NCBI GenBank assembly: GCA_045616665.1 | Contig: JAZLHE010000098.1 | Span: 1 to 64,000, forward strand | Origin: RUG11690 sp045616665 | GTDB taxonomy: Bacteria; Bacteroidota; Bacteroidia; Bacteroidales; WCHB1-69 | Direction: 5' to 3' | Length of the DNA stretch: 64,000 bases | In this document: piece after piece, positions 45,518 to 54,916 of the stretch | Layout: each line of letters begins with the position of its first letter | Numbering within the stretch: position 1 is the first letter of the stretch | Made by a program: the position numbers and the translations under genes | The notes under the pieces: model-generated | What the model was told of the DNA's origin: nothing | The model's database searches: none | The model's input: only the letters and a program-made list of their open reading frames with translations

Positions 45518-46765
45518 ATGATTAGTATCAACGAAAAGAAAATCCTGGGAATCAACGGTTCAGGTAGAATTGGAAAATTAACCATTTGGCATCACCTGCT
45601 TTCTCGCAAAGTTGACGGTTTGGTTGTTAACGTAGGTCGTGAAGTCGGCAAGCATTTGGAAGATTACATCCAACAGCTCTGTACGGATTCCACATACGGT
45701 AATTTAAGTTACTTTCTCTACGGACGCGCAGGCAAACAAGTTGATGTTAAAATCATTGATCACGATCAAAATATGATTGAAGTTGATGGTTTTCCCATCA
45801 AATTATTAATCACTGAACGTAATCCACGCAATATCAATTGGAAGGCTGAAGGCGTGCGTGTAGTCGTTGACTGTACGGGCAAGTTTTTGGATCCGTCACT
45901 TCCCGACAACGAAGGCAAAGGCAGTATTTTAGGGCACTTGACCGCGGGTGCGGAACACGTCATTGCCAGTGCGCCTTTCAAAATCAAGCAGAGCGATTTC
46001 AATGCTGAAAACACCCCTACTTTGATTTACGGCATCAACCATCACTGCTTTGACCCACAGAAACATCACGTCATTTCCGCCGCCAGCTGTACCACCACGG
46101 GGTTGGCACACATGATCAAACCTTTATTGGATGACAAGGAAACCTGCAATGTCTTAACCGCCTCATTATCAACCGTTCACGCAGCAACCAACACTCAAAA
46201 TGTATTGGATGGCGTTCCCAAAGAAGGTGCGACCGACTTAAGAAAGAACCGTTCGGTGCTCAACAACATCATTTTGTCCACCACCGGCGCAGCCAAGACT
46301 TTGGAAAAAGTCATTCCAGAAACACAGCATTTTGGATTTATGGCTGATTCCATTCGAATCCCCACGCCGACCGTGTCATTGATTGCCCTGAACATCACCT
46401 TCAATTCCAGATTAAATGAAAATGGTGTTCCTTACATCAGTGGCGACTATATTCGCAACATTTACAAGAAAGTGTCAGAAGGCGAACAAAAGAGCCTGGT
46501 GAAATTCTCTATGCAGCAGAATGTTTCTATGGACCTTCTGGGTATGCCGGCAGCCATTGTCATTGAAGGGAAGGAAATCCACACGAGAACTGGATTTATC
46601 AAAGTTCCTACGGAAATCTTGGCAGGAATGGGAATTCACGATATTCCAGAAATCAACATTCCGGTTACCCACGCCAAGATTATGGGTTGGTATGACAATG
46701 AATTTGGCAGCTATGTTTCCTGTTTAGGACGCCTAACTGAACACGTAATCTCAAGTATTGACTAA
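45518..46765 (+). CDS. Second, enlarged GAPDH homolog
   Basis: 415 residues, about 80 longer than standard GAPDH. Rossmann motif GINGSGRIGKLTIWHHL; catalytic Cys191 in SAASCTTTG (the second Asn of SCTTN is replaced); His in LSTVHAATNTQ; canonical STTGAAKT and RIPTPTVSLIAL. The position that is usually Asp for NAD lies in VVNVGREVGKHL, lacking Asp, which could allow NADP. Extra sequence lies at LEDYIQQLCTDSTYGNLSYF and in a segment near YIRNIYKKVSEGEQ. It could be a phosphorylating GAPDH for the opposite direction from its neighbour. It starts 54 bases after the dikinase gene and ends 2 bases before feoAB. Confidence 0.88.
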   Translation: MISINEKKILGINGSGRIGKLTIWHHLLSRKVDGLVVNVGREVGKHLEDYIQQLCTDSTYGNLSYFLYGRAGKQVDVKIIDHDQNMIEVDGFPIKLLITERNPRNINWKAEGVRVVVDCTGKFLDPSLPDNEGKGSILGHLTAGAEHVIASAPFKIKQSDFNAENTPTLIYGINHHCFDPQKHHVISAASCTTTGLAHMIKPLLDDKETCNVLTASLSTVHAATNTQNVLDGVPKEGATDLRKNRSVLNNIILSTTGAAKTLEKVIPETQHFGFMADSIRIPTPTVSLIALNITFNSRLNENGVPYISGDYIRNIYKKVSEGEQKSLVKFSMQQNVSMDLLGMPAAIVIEGKEIHTRTGFIKVPTEILAGMGIHDIPEINIPVTHAKIMGWYDNEFGSYVSCLGRLTEHVISSID

Positions 46766-46767
46766 TA

Positions 46768-49146
46768 ATGACGCTAAAAGATCTGCAGATTGGCAAAAGC
46801 GGCAAGGTTACCCAAATTGGCAACAACGGCATCCATCGTCAGCATTTTTTAGATATGGGAATTATTCCCAATGCCGTTGTTACTATGGTAAAGCATGCCC
46901 CTTTAGGAGATCCTGTAGAAATTCTGATTCACGGCTATTCTCTGACTTTACGCTTGGCAGACGCGGAACAAATTGAAATTGAGCCCTATCAGGTTAGAGA
47001 GGATAATAGTTCAAATGGACAAGCCGAAGAATCAACCTTCCAGCAACCCGAAGCCCGTGTGGCCGAAACGTTACACGAACACAACAGCCACCCGGGCTTT
47101 GGTGAAGCAGGAAAATACCACGACAAGGAAAAAGAACACGCTCTTCCCAAAGACACTTTGCTGACTTTTGCATTGATTGGCCAGCAAAATTGCGGGAAAA
47201 CCACGCTTTTCAACCAACTTACCGGTTCGAAGCAGCACGTGGGCAACTTTCCAGGCGTAACCGTTGACCGCAAGGATGGCGTCATTCGGGGTTATCCGAA
47301 CACGCAAGTCACGGATTTGCCAGGACTATACTCTCTTTCGCCCTACACAACGGAAGAAGAAGTATCCAAGCAGTTTATAATCAATGAAAAGCCCAAAGGC
47401 ATCATTAATATTGTGGATGCTTCCAACATTGAGCGCAATCTCTATCTCACAATGCAACTTATGGAATTGAATATTCCAATTGTATTGGCATTGAATATGA
47501 TGGATGAAGTCCGTAAAAACGGTGGAACGATCCGTGTCAACGAGATGGAGAAGTTTTTAGGCATTCCCGTTGTTCCCATTTCGGCAGCGAATAACGAAGG
47601 CATTGAAGAATTGGTGGAACACGCCGTTCACATTGCCCAGTATCAAGAACTTCCCGCCATCCAAGATTTTTGTGACAAAGAAAATCACGGGGGTGCCGTA
47701 CACCGCTGTCTTCACGGCATTATGCACTTAGTGGAAGATCACGCGGAAAAAGCAGGATTACCCATACGATTTGTAGCCAGCAAATTGGTTGAAGGAGATC
47801 AAGACATTTTGGAAAGATTGCAACTGAGCCAGAATGAGAAAGAAACCCTGGAGCATATCATTCTTCAAATGGAAGAAGAGCGACAACTTGACCGTGCGGC
47901 TGCCATAGCCGATATGCGCTACGGCTTCATTCAAAAATTAAGCCAAAAAGCTGTTGTCAAACCGAAAGAAAACGCTGAATATATCAGAAGTAAGAAGATT
48001 GACCAGGTAATTACGGGAAAATGGACTGCCATTCCGATTTTTGTCATCACCTTATGCTCAATTATTTGGCTTTCCATTGATGTTCTTGGCCGACCACTTC
48101 AAGAATGGCTGGGGCAAGGCATCGACTGGCTTGCGGAAATTTGTGGACAAGGATTAGCCAGATTGGGATTCAGCACCACCCTACAATCGCTGGTTGTTGA
48201 CGGAATTTTCGGAGGTGTGGGCTGCGTCGTCAGTTTCGTTCCCATCATCATTTTGTTGTTCTTCTTCCTGAGTATGTTGGAAGACAGCGGATATATGGCA
48301 AGAGTGGCCTTTGTCACCGACAACCTTTTGCGAAAATTCGGTTTATCCGGACGAAGCATTGTACCGTTGCTCATTGGATTTGGATGCTCTGTACCAGCCA
48401 TAATGGCCGCGCGTACCCTACCCTCAACACGAGACCGTCGCTTGACAATCCTACTGACACCCTTTATGAGTTGTAGCGCGAAAATTCCTATTTACGCATT
48501 CTTCACCGCCTACTTTTTTCCACGTCACGGAGGATTAGTCCTTGTCGGATTGTATTTATTAGGAATTTTGGTCGGCGCGATGGTGGCCATTGCCAAGAAA
48601 ATCATCACCAAACAGACCTCCGCGACACCTTTTGTAATGGAACTGCCCAATTACAGATTACCCCGACTCAAAAATGTGATGCATTTACTTTGGGATAAAA
48701 TTAGAGATTTCCTTGAAAAAGCATTTACAATTATATTTATTGCCTCCATTGTCATCTGGTTTTTGCAATCCTTTGATTTTCGTTTTCACCTTGTGGAAAA
48801 TGGCGAAAACAGTATGTTGGCCTGGATTGCGGGATTGATATCCCCAATTTTTCAACCAATGGGTTTAGGCGACTGGCGAATTGTAACATCGTTGTTTAGT
48901 GGCTTGATAGCCAAGGAAAGCGTGGTTGCCACCATTGACGTTTTGGGAGGTGTAAACATTTTCACCCCACTTACCGCAATACCGATGTTGGTATTTTGCC
49001 TGCTTTACACTCCTTGTGTTGCAGCCGTTACCGCCGTAAAGAGAGAATTAGGATGGAAATGGGCAGTATTTGTCATATTATTTCAATGTGCCCTTGCCTG
49101 GGTCTTGGCTTGGGGAGCATACCTTATCGCTGGAACAATCTTATAA
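46768..49146 (+). CDS. feoB: FeoA-FeoB fusion, ferrous iron transporter
   Basis: 792 residues. Residues 1-75 are an FeoA SH3-like domain (LQIGKSGKVTQIG, FLDMGIIPNAVVTMV). A His-rich linker (about 80-130) follows. The GTPase domain has G1 GQQNCGKTTLF near 137, G2 VGNFPGVTVDRK, G3 DLPGLYSLSPY, G4 LNMMDEV. The C-terminal membrane domain (about 420-790) contains the Gate motifs GFGCSVPAIMAARTL and PCVAAVTAVKRELGW. This fused form is typical of many Bacteroidota. It imports Fe(II) under low oxygen. It begins 2 bases after the GAPDH stop. No Fur box is recognised upstream. Confidence 0.96.
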   Translation: MTLKDLQIGKSGKVTQIGNNGIHRQHFLDMGIIPNAVVTMVKHAPLGDPVEILIHGYSLTLRLADAEQIEIEPYQVREDNSSNGQAEESTFQQPEARVAETLHEHNSHPGFGEAGKYHDKEKEHALPKDTLLTFALIGQQNCGKTTLFNQLTGSKQHVGNFPGVTVDRKDGVIRGYPNTQVTDLPGLYSLSPYTTEEEVSKQFIINEKPKGIINIVDASNIERNLYLTMQLMELNIPIVLALNMMDEVRKNGGTIRVNEMEKFLGIPVVPISAANNEGIEELVEHAVHIAQYQELPAIQDFCDKENHGGAVHRCLHGIMHLVEDHAEKAGLPIRFVASKLVEGDQDILERLQLSQNEKETLEHIILQMEEERQLDRAAAIADMRYGFIQKLSQKAVVKPKENAEYIRSKKIDQVITGKWTAIPIFVITLCSIIWLSIDVLGRPLQEWLGQGIDWLAEICGQGLARLGFSTTLQSLVVDGIFGGVGCVVSFVPIIILLFFFLSMLEDSGYMARVAFVTDNLLRKFGLSGRSIVPLLIGFGCSVPAIMAARTLPSTRDRRLTILLTPFMSCSAKIPIYAFFTAYFFPRHGGLVLVGLYLLGILVGAMVAIAKKIITKQTSATPFVMELPNYRLPRLKNVMHLLWDKIRDFLEKAFTIIFIASIVIWFLQSFDFRFHLVENGENSMLAWIAGLISPIFQPMGLGDWRIVTSLFSGLIAKESVVATIDVLGGVNIFTPLTAIPMLVFCLLYTPCVAAVTAVKRELGWKWAVFVILFQCALAWVLAWGAYLIAGTIL

Positions 49147-49308
49147 TCAATATCAATCTAAAACAATTAAAAATAAAAAAATTAATATCATTCGACCTTG
49201 TAACAATTTTACTTTTAGGTTGGCTTTCTTGTGAGAATGACGTGGTAAAAAAATGCAATACGACCGCGATGTCCGCTACATCAAGAACGAATGATATCCG
49301 CATTTAAT

Positions 49309-50163
49309 ATGGCAGTACACGGAATTTATTTCAGTGCGACACAAACCACTGCCAAAATTGTGAAAGCAGTGGCCACATCAGTAGCGAACGCTTTATCGCA
49401 GACTGTTGAATTTCACGACATCACAACTCCTAAGCAGCGATGGGATGCAGGTCTGGTTGACACAACCAACGGCGAAAACCCATCACCGCTTTCTTTTTCT
49501 GCTGCAGACATTGTCATTTTTGGAGTTCCCGTCTATATCGGGCGTGTACCCAATCTGATTAAACCTTTTTTAGTTAAAATCAACGGAGGCGGAGCCACTG
49601 GCATTCCCATTGTCGTATATGGAAACAGACACTACGACGATGCCCTTTTGGAGTTAAGGGATTTGATGGAAGAAAATCAATTCAGATGTGATCTTGCCGC
49701 TGCCGCTTTCATTGGAGAACACAGTTTCTCCAGCATTTTAGGCACTGGCCGTCCCGATCTGGAGGATTTGACGATTGCCGAAAATTTTGGAAAAATCATC
49801 GCAAAATCCATCACTATGGGAAAACGTGAAAAGCTAACACTTCCAGGAAATGCCCCCTATAGATTTTTCAGTGCCGTTGACGAGCAAGGCAAACCCTTCG
49901 ACATCAGGAAAGTCAAACCTCAAACGAACACTACTTTGTGTAACGGATGTGGTCATTGTGCTCAAATTTGTCCAATGGGTGCCGTTAATCCACAAAATTT
50001 GACAGAAATAACGGGAATTTGCATCAAGTGTAATGCCTGCGTCAAACGTTGTCCACGTTCCGCCAAATATTTTGATGACGATCGGTACTTGGAGCATTTG
50101 GGAATTTTGGAACGCAAATTTGCTTCAAAACGATGTCAACCAACGATTTGGACGGCAGAATAG
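49309..50163 (+). CDS. EFR1-type flavodoxin/4Fe-4S ferredoxin protein
   Basis: 284 residues from the ATG at 49309 (MAVHGIYFSATQTTAK); an in-frame ATG at 49291 is an alternative. The N-terminal part is a flavodoxin-like fold (SAADIVIFGVPVYIGRVPNL with the FMN loop FSATQTTAK). The C-terminal part has two 4Fe-4S clusters: CNGCGHCAQICPMG and CIKCNACVKRCPRS. EFR1 family proteins couple flavin and iron-sulfur electron transfer; the partner is unknown. Position after feoAB suggests an electron carrier linked to iron supply, as inference. Its stop nearly touches the opposing amidase gene. Confidence 0.86.
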   Translation: MAVHGIYFSATQTTAKIVKAVATSVANALSQTVEFHDITTPKQRWDAGLVDTTNGENPSPLSFSAADIVIFGVPVYIGRVPNLIKPFLVKINGGGATGIPIVVYGNRHYDDALLELRDLMEENQFRCDLAAAAFIGEHSFSSILGTGRPDLEDLTIAENFGKIIAKSITMGKREKLTLPGNAPYRFFSAVDEQGKPFDIRKVKPQTNTTLCNGCGHCAQICPMGAVNPQNLTEITGICIKCNACVKRCPRSAKYFDDDRYLEHLGILERKFASKRCQPTIWTAE

Positions 50164-50164
50164 A

Positions 50165-51517
50165 CTATTTGCTCAATTCCACGGCTTGAGATACCGAAAT
50201 CTTATTTTCCCCATCAAAAGCGACGATAAACGCGTCTTTGTATTGTGGCTGAACAGCTTTCAAAATTTCCCGAGCTTCTTCCAAAGTTTTGGTGTTGCCC
50301 GTAGTATATTTCCAGAATTTTCCGTCACGGTATTTGCGAACCTCTTTCAATTTGGCAAAACGGCTATCGGTAATGGAAATGTTTTCCAAAATTGCGGCAA
50401 ATTGAACTCTAAAACGCACATTGTGAGCATTTTGAGTTTTTGAAGATGGATTTTCCGTGGTTGCTTTGGCTTGGGGTGTTACAGAGGCATTGGCCACCGG
50501 TTGATCTTTGTCAGTCTTGGCATTTTCAGATGAAACATTCTGCGGATGGTTTTGTTCTTTGACAACGGGCTCGGCTGCGACATCGGCATCTTTGGCCAGT
50601 TGAACGCGGGATGGCTCCGTAGCCACACCGTCATCCGTGGCATGGCGAACCTTGGACGGTTCTGCCGCCACGCCATCATCAACAGTTTGTGCTTGAGGCA
50701 CTTGTGTTGAAGTGGATTTCGGCATAGGCAATCCCGCCTTGTTGGTTCCATCCAGCGCATTTCTATAATCCACAAAGGCATTATAGATAGAAACCGCCAT
50801 CAAGTCCTGAGATGCAGGTTTAATCATAAAATCCTCTTCCGTAGGATTGGTTAAAAAGCCCAATTCTACCAAGATACTGGGCATAGCGACTTTGTACAGC
50901 ACCCAAAAACCTCCAGGATTTACCAATCTGTCTGTAAAATGGGTTGCTTTGACCAGATTTTTCTGCACTTTATCCGCCAAAAGAATAGAATGATTCATAT
51001 AGGCCGAAGTATGAAGGGAGAAAATGACATTGGCTTCTGGCGAATTGGGATTAAAGCCGTCGTAATTGTTCTCAAAATTCTTTTCTTTGAGAATCGCAGC
51101 ATTTTCTTTGCGGACCACTTCCGTATTGGCCCCCGTTTTCGCCAGACCCATCACCCAGGTTTCCACTCCGTGGGCAGCGTGGTTTTCGGCCGCGTTGCAA
51201 TGGATGGAAATAAACAGATCGGCGTGGTTGTTATTGGCAATCACGGCTCGTTTATAAACTTCCACAAACACATCTGTCTTACGCGTATAGATAACCTGAA
51301 CATCATCATAATTATCATTAATCAGCTTACCCAACTTCAATGCAACATTCAGATTGACAGTCTTTTCCTGCATCCTTTTTCCCAAACAGCCCGGATCTTC
51401 CCCACCATGACCGGCATCGATAACGATCTTAAATTTCTTATCTTTTTGCTGGCAAAAAGCCATTCCATTCAAAAAAGTCAAGCCGAGAAATAATAAAAAG
51501 AAATTTTTTATGTTCAT
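50165..51517 (-). CDS. N-acetylmuramoyl-L-alanine amidase with SPOR-like tail
   Basis: 450 residues. Signal peptide (about 1-22). Amidase_3 domain (about 28-250): DAGHGGEDPG (zinc His), the Glu in GKRMQEKTVNL, SIHCNAAENH (second zinc His), and SILVELGFLTNPTEEDF (catalytic Glu). It cleaves peptide side chains from peptidoglycan during cell division. A linker about 275-345 holds three imperfect 16-residue repeats around DDGVAAEPSKV. The C-terminus (from about 370) is SPOR-like (FRVQFAAILENISI, YTTGNTKTLEEAREIL), for septal targeting. Promoter box at 51556. Confidence 0.92.
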   Translation of the reverse strand: MNIKNFFLLFLGLTFLNGMAFCQQKDKKFKIVIDAGHGGEDPGCLGKRMQEKTVNLNVALKLGKLINDNYDDVQVIYTRKTDVFVEVYKRAVIANNNHADLFISIHCNAAENHAAHGVETWVMGLAKTGANTEVVRKENAAILKEKNFENNYDGFNPNSPEANVIFSLHTSAYMNHSILLADKVQKNLVKATHFTDRLVNPGGFWVLYKVAMPSILVELGFLTNPTEEDFMIKPASQDLMAVSIYNAFVDYRNALDGTNKAGLPMPKSTSTQVPQAQTVDDGVAAEPSKVRHATDDGVATEPSRVQLAKDADVAAEPVVKEQNHPQNVSSENAKTDKDQPVANASVTPQAKATTENPSSKTQNAHNVRFRVQFAAILENISITDSRFAKLKEVRKYRDGKFWKYTTGNTKTLEEAREILKAVQPQYKDAFIVAFDGENKISVSQAVELSK

Positions 51518-51534
51518 TACTAAAAATATTTAAT

Positions 51535-51542
51535 TATCTTTG
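51535..51542 (+). promoter_or_regulatory. -7 box ahead of lptD
   Basis: TATCTTTG matches TAnnTTTG and lies 48 bases before the lptD TTG start. It sits just 13 bases from the opposing amidase -7 box, so the two promoters overlap. Confidence 0.45.
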
Positions 51543-51555
51543 TATCTTTTAAAAA

Positions 51556-51564
51556 GCAAAAATA
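51556..51564 (-). promoter_or_regulatory. -7 box ahead of the amidase gene
   Basis: On the minus strand TATTTTTGC, 39 bases before the amidase start. The divergent promoters share the 74-base gap. Confidence 0.55.
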
Positions 51565-51590
51565 TTATAAATAGATAAATTAATAGACAG

Positions 51591-54305
51591 TTGGCGAAAA
51601 AATTATACACAATCAATTTTTCATATTTATTATGCTTTAGCATCGTGCTAATATTCAGCATAATAAGCAATTGTGTATATTCGCAAAATGTTGACACCAC
51701 GAAAAATACCGACAATTTATATCTCACCGTGGATTCGGTTTTTCAACTTTCGGAGATTGCAAAAACAGACACGATTTCTGCGGACAGCGTCAAAATCGAC
51801 AGTATTTTGCCGAAAAAAAGAATCTCGCAAAGCGGTTTGGAACACATTGTTGACTATGACGCCAAGGATTCCATTCATTTCAGCATCAAAAACAAAGTGG
51901 CTTATCTATTCAATGATGCCTACGTCGTTTATGAGGATATGAGTCTGTATGCCTATTACATTGAAATAGACTTTGCCCACAACGAGTTATACGCCAGTGG
52001 AGCCATTGACGAAAACGGCCATATTGTGGGAAGTCCTATTTTGAAGCAAGGAGAAGGTGAATATCGCGCCCAGGAAATCAAGTATAACTTTGAAACCAAG
52101 AAAGGCAAGATATCGCACGTGATCACCGAGGAAGGGGAAGGTTATATTCACGGAGAACAGATCAAGAAATTGGCAGACAACACCACCTACATCAAAAAAG
52201 GGAAATACACCACCTGCGAATTGGAAGATCCTCACTTTGAGATTTCCTTCACCAAGGCCAAAGTCCTCCCTGACGATAAGATTTTGATGGGTCCTGCTTA
52301 CGTCAGTTTTGCGGACGTGCCGGTTCCCTTGGCTATTCCCTTCGGTCTGTTTCCGTTGAAAAAAGGAAGAAGTTCCGGTTTGATCATGCCCACCTTCGGA
52401 GAAACGCAAAGTCTGGGTTTTTATTTGCAAAACCTTGGATATTATTTCGGCATTAGCGACAATTTCGACTTGCTCATCGCTGGAGATATTTACACGCGAG
52501 GAAGTTGGGCTCTCAAGGCCGAATCAAACTACATCTTCCGATACAAATGCGCCGGTAAGGTTCGAGTGGAATATGGACAGAAATACATCGGTGAAAAACT
52601 CATCGACTCTACCTACTATCATTCCAACGACTTTAAAATTTACTGGGACCACAAACAGGATTCCAAATCACATCCCTACACCCGTTTTTCAGCCCACATC
52701 GACATCGTCAGCAGCAATTACAACAAGCACAACTTGTCCAGCGTAAACGACTATTTATCAAACCAATACACATCTTCCATCAACTTTTCCACCAGTGCGA
52801 AAGGTATTTTCTACTTAGATGCCGCCATTTCCTATTCACAAAATACCCAAACCAAGTTGGTGGATCTGAAATTCCCCTCCCTGAATATGTCTGTGACACA
52901 GTTTTATCCTTTCAGAAAGAAAAACAAATCGGGAGCATTGAAATGGTATGACAACATCGCGATGAAATGGAGTTCCGAAATGAGTTCGCAAATCAATGCC
53001 ACCGACAGTCTGTTTTTCAAAAAAGAAACCTGGAAAGACATCGCCTTGGGCATCAAGCATAACATTCCCATCACCATCCCCATCAAGATTGCCAAACTTA
53101 TCAACTGGAACACCAACATCAACTTCACGGAGCGATGGTATCTTCAACGTTATGGCAAGACCTTCGTTACCGACACGGTGGGCGAAAACATCATTGCCAC
53201 CACTCAGAACCAATTCCAGCGTGGCTTTTATGCCTTACACGATTTGAGTCTCAGCACGGCATTGACCACCAAGATCTACTTTATGTACCAGTTTAAGAAA
53301 GGCGGATTGAATGCCATCAGACACGTCATCACCCCAAACTTGAATTTCACCTATAGTCCCAATTTCAACAAAAACACCACCGGGACCTATTTTAACACCA
53401 TCACCGGAGAATACGTCAACTATTCCTACTACGACAACTCCATTTACGGCGGTGCCAACGGACAAACCCGGGCTTTGGCGCAATTATCCTTCGACAACAA
53501 CATTGAGATCAAGGTCCGCTCGAAGAAAGACACCATCACGGGGATGAAGAAAATTGCCATTTTCGACAACATCCAAATTTCAATGGGTTACGATTTCGCC
53601 GCGGATTCGCTAAGATGGCAGCCCTTACGGATTTCGGGACGAAGCACGATTTGGAAACAACTCAACATCACCTTCAGCTTATCCTTTGACCCCTACGTCA
53701 TCGAAAACGGCGTAAGGGTAAACAAGACCGAGCTCAAAACCAACAAACGACTGCTTCGTTTTTCCAACGCCAACGTCAACGTCGGCTTGAATCTGGTCAT
53801 CAACAGGGACTTATTCAAAGGAAAGCAAAAAGAAGATAAGAATATAACCGAACAACAAAATAAAAACAACGAATCCGTTTTGGATCAGAATTTGCAGGGA
53901 ATGCCCAATACGCGACCGGATTTCAACAATCCCTGGTCACTTACCCTCAACTACACCTTCGCCTACACCACCAACGACAATTACGGCTACTATATGATTT
54001 ATCAGCCCGATCATAACGTCAAACCCTACACCCATAGATTCGTGCAAACCCTGAATGTAATCGGGGAATTCAGCATAACGAAAAAATGGAAGATCGGATT
54101 CACTACCGGTTATGACTTTGTCCAAAAAGAAATGTCCTACACCTCTATCGACATTTACCGAGACTTGCACTGCTGGGAAATGCGTTTCAACTGGATACCT
54201 TTCGGCTATCGAAAGGGTTGGAGTTTCACCATCAACATCAAGGCATCGGTATTGAAAGACGTTAAATATGAAATGAAGAAAGACTTCCGAGATAATTTAT
54301 ACTAA
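51591..54305 (+). CDS. lptD: LPS-assembly outer-membrane protein LptD
   Basis: 904 residues. No ATG lies in frame near the start; the frame has a stop (TAA) 18 bases upstream of the TTG at 51591, and the TTG gives a good signal peptide (MAKKLYTINFSYLLCFSIVL). I therefore take TTG as start. Residues about 85-215 form an OstA/LptA-like domain (KNKVAYLFNDAYVVYEDMSL, YAYYIEIDFAHNELYASGAI). The rest is a large beta-barrel (about 260-904) rich in aromatic strands, ending RDNLY. It inserts LPS into the outer membrane with LptE. A probable sigma/anti-sigma pair follows. Confidence 0.86.
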   Translation: MAKKLYTINFSYLLCFSIVLIFSIISNCVYSQNVDTTKNTDNLYLTVDSVFQLSEIAKTDTISADSVKIDSILPKKRISQSGLEHIVDYDAKDSIHFSIKNKVAYLFNDAYVVYEDMSLYAYYIEIDFAHNELYASGAIDENGHIVGSPILKQGEGEYRAQEIKYNFETKKGKISHVITEEGEGYIHGEQIKKLADNTTYIKKGKYTTCELEDPHFEISFTKAKVLPDDKILMGPAYVSFADVPVPLAIPFGLFPLKKGRSSGLIMPTFGETQSLGFYLQNLGYYFGISDNFDLLIAGDIYTRGSWALKAESNYIFRYKCAGKVRVEYGQKYIGEKLIDSTYYHSNDFKIYWDHKQDSKSHPYTRFSAHIDIVSSNYNKHNLSSVNDYLSNQYTSSINFSTSAKGIFYLDAAISYSQNTQTKLVDLKFPSLNMSVTQFYPFRKKNKSGALKWYDNIAMKWSSEMSSQINATDSLFFKKETWKDIALGIKHNIPITIPIKIAKLINWNTNINFTERWYLQRYGKTFVTDTVGENIIATTQNQFQRGFYALHDLSLSTALTTKIYFMYQFKKGGLNAIRHVITPNLNFTYSPNFNKNTTGTYFNTITGEYVNYSYYDNSIYGGANGQTRALAQLSFDNNIEIKVRSKKDTITGMKKIAIFDNIQISMGYDFAADSLRWQPLRISGRSTIWKQLNITFSLSFDPYVIENGVRVNKTELKTNKRLLRFSNANVNVGLNLVINRDLFKGKQKEDKNITEQQNKNNESVLDQNLQGMPNTRPDFNNPWSLTLNYTFAYTTNDNYGYYMIYQPDHNVKPYTHRFVQTLNVIGEFSITKKWKIGFTTGYDFVQKEMSYTSIDIYRDLHCWEMRFNWIPFGYRKGWSFTINIKASVLKDVKYEMKKDFRDNLY

Positions 54306-54355
54306 AAAAATTACTATCACACCCAAGATTTTACGATTTAATTACGTTATAGATA

Positions 54356-54916
54356 ATGAACAAGATGACGCAGGAAGATGTTAGGCAGTTGATTGAGGGC
54401 TGCAACAAAGGCAAACGCCTGGCCCAACACCGATTGTTTAAAACATATTATGGTCTGATGTTCTCTGTCTGTATGCGCTACGCCAACAACTACGAGGACG
54501 CACAGGATATGGTTAATGAGGGCTTTGTAAAGATTTTTGCCGGCCTTAAAACCTACGAATCGTCAGGATCGTTTGAAGCGTGGATGAAGACCGTGATGGT
54601 GAATGCGGCTTTGGATTATCTCAGAAAATACCGCACCCCTGCCGACCTAATCCAATACGACGACATCACAGACGACGTTCTTAACCAATATAGCGAAAAC
54701 GAGGCCCTGGACAAAATTTCAACCGACGAACTCATACAACTCATCCAACAACTTCCCCCAATGAGCCGCACCGTCTTCAATATGTATATCTTTGAAGATA
54801 TGTCTCATACGGAAATAGCGAAAGCGCTCAATATCAAGGAAGGAACCTCCCACTGGCACCTCAATTTCGCCAGAACAAAATTAAAAGAAGAAATACAAAA
54901 AAGTCAACTCAAATGA
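54356..54916 (+). CDS. ECF sigma factor
   Basis: 186 residues. Region 2 (about 25-85): YYGLMFSVCMRYANNYEDAQ, DMVNEGFVKIFAGLKTYES. Region 4 (about 125-180): QQLPPMSRTVFNMYIFEDMS, HTEIAKALNIKEGTSHWHLN. It directs RNA polymerase to a stress or envelope regulon. The anti-sigma-like gene downstream overlaps its stop by 4 bases (ATGA). The preceding lptD lies 50 bases away, hinting at an envelope signal. Confidence 0.92.
   Translation: MNKMTQEDVRQLIEGCNKGKRLAQHRLFKTYYGLMFSVCMRYANNYEDAQDMVNEGFVKIFAGLKTYESSGSFEAWMKTVMVNAALDYLRKYRTPADLIQYDDITDDVLNQYSENEALDKISTDELIQLIQQLPPMSRTVFNMYIFEDMSHTEIAKALNIKEGTSHWHLNFARTKLKEEIQKSQLK

Noticed and set aside
49150..49308. Possible lipoprotein-like frame between feoAB and the EFR1 gene
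   Set aside because: It contains LLLGWLSCENDVVKKC but has no ATG, GTG or TTG at a sensible position before the hydrophobic part, so it is not listed as a gene.
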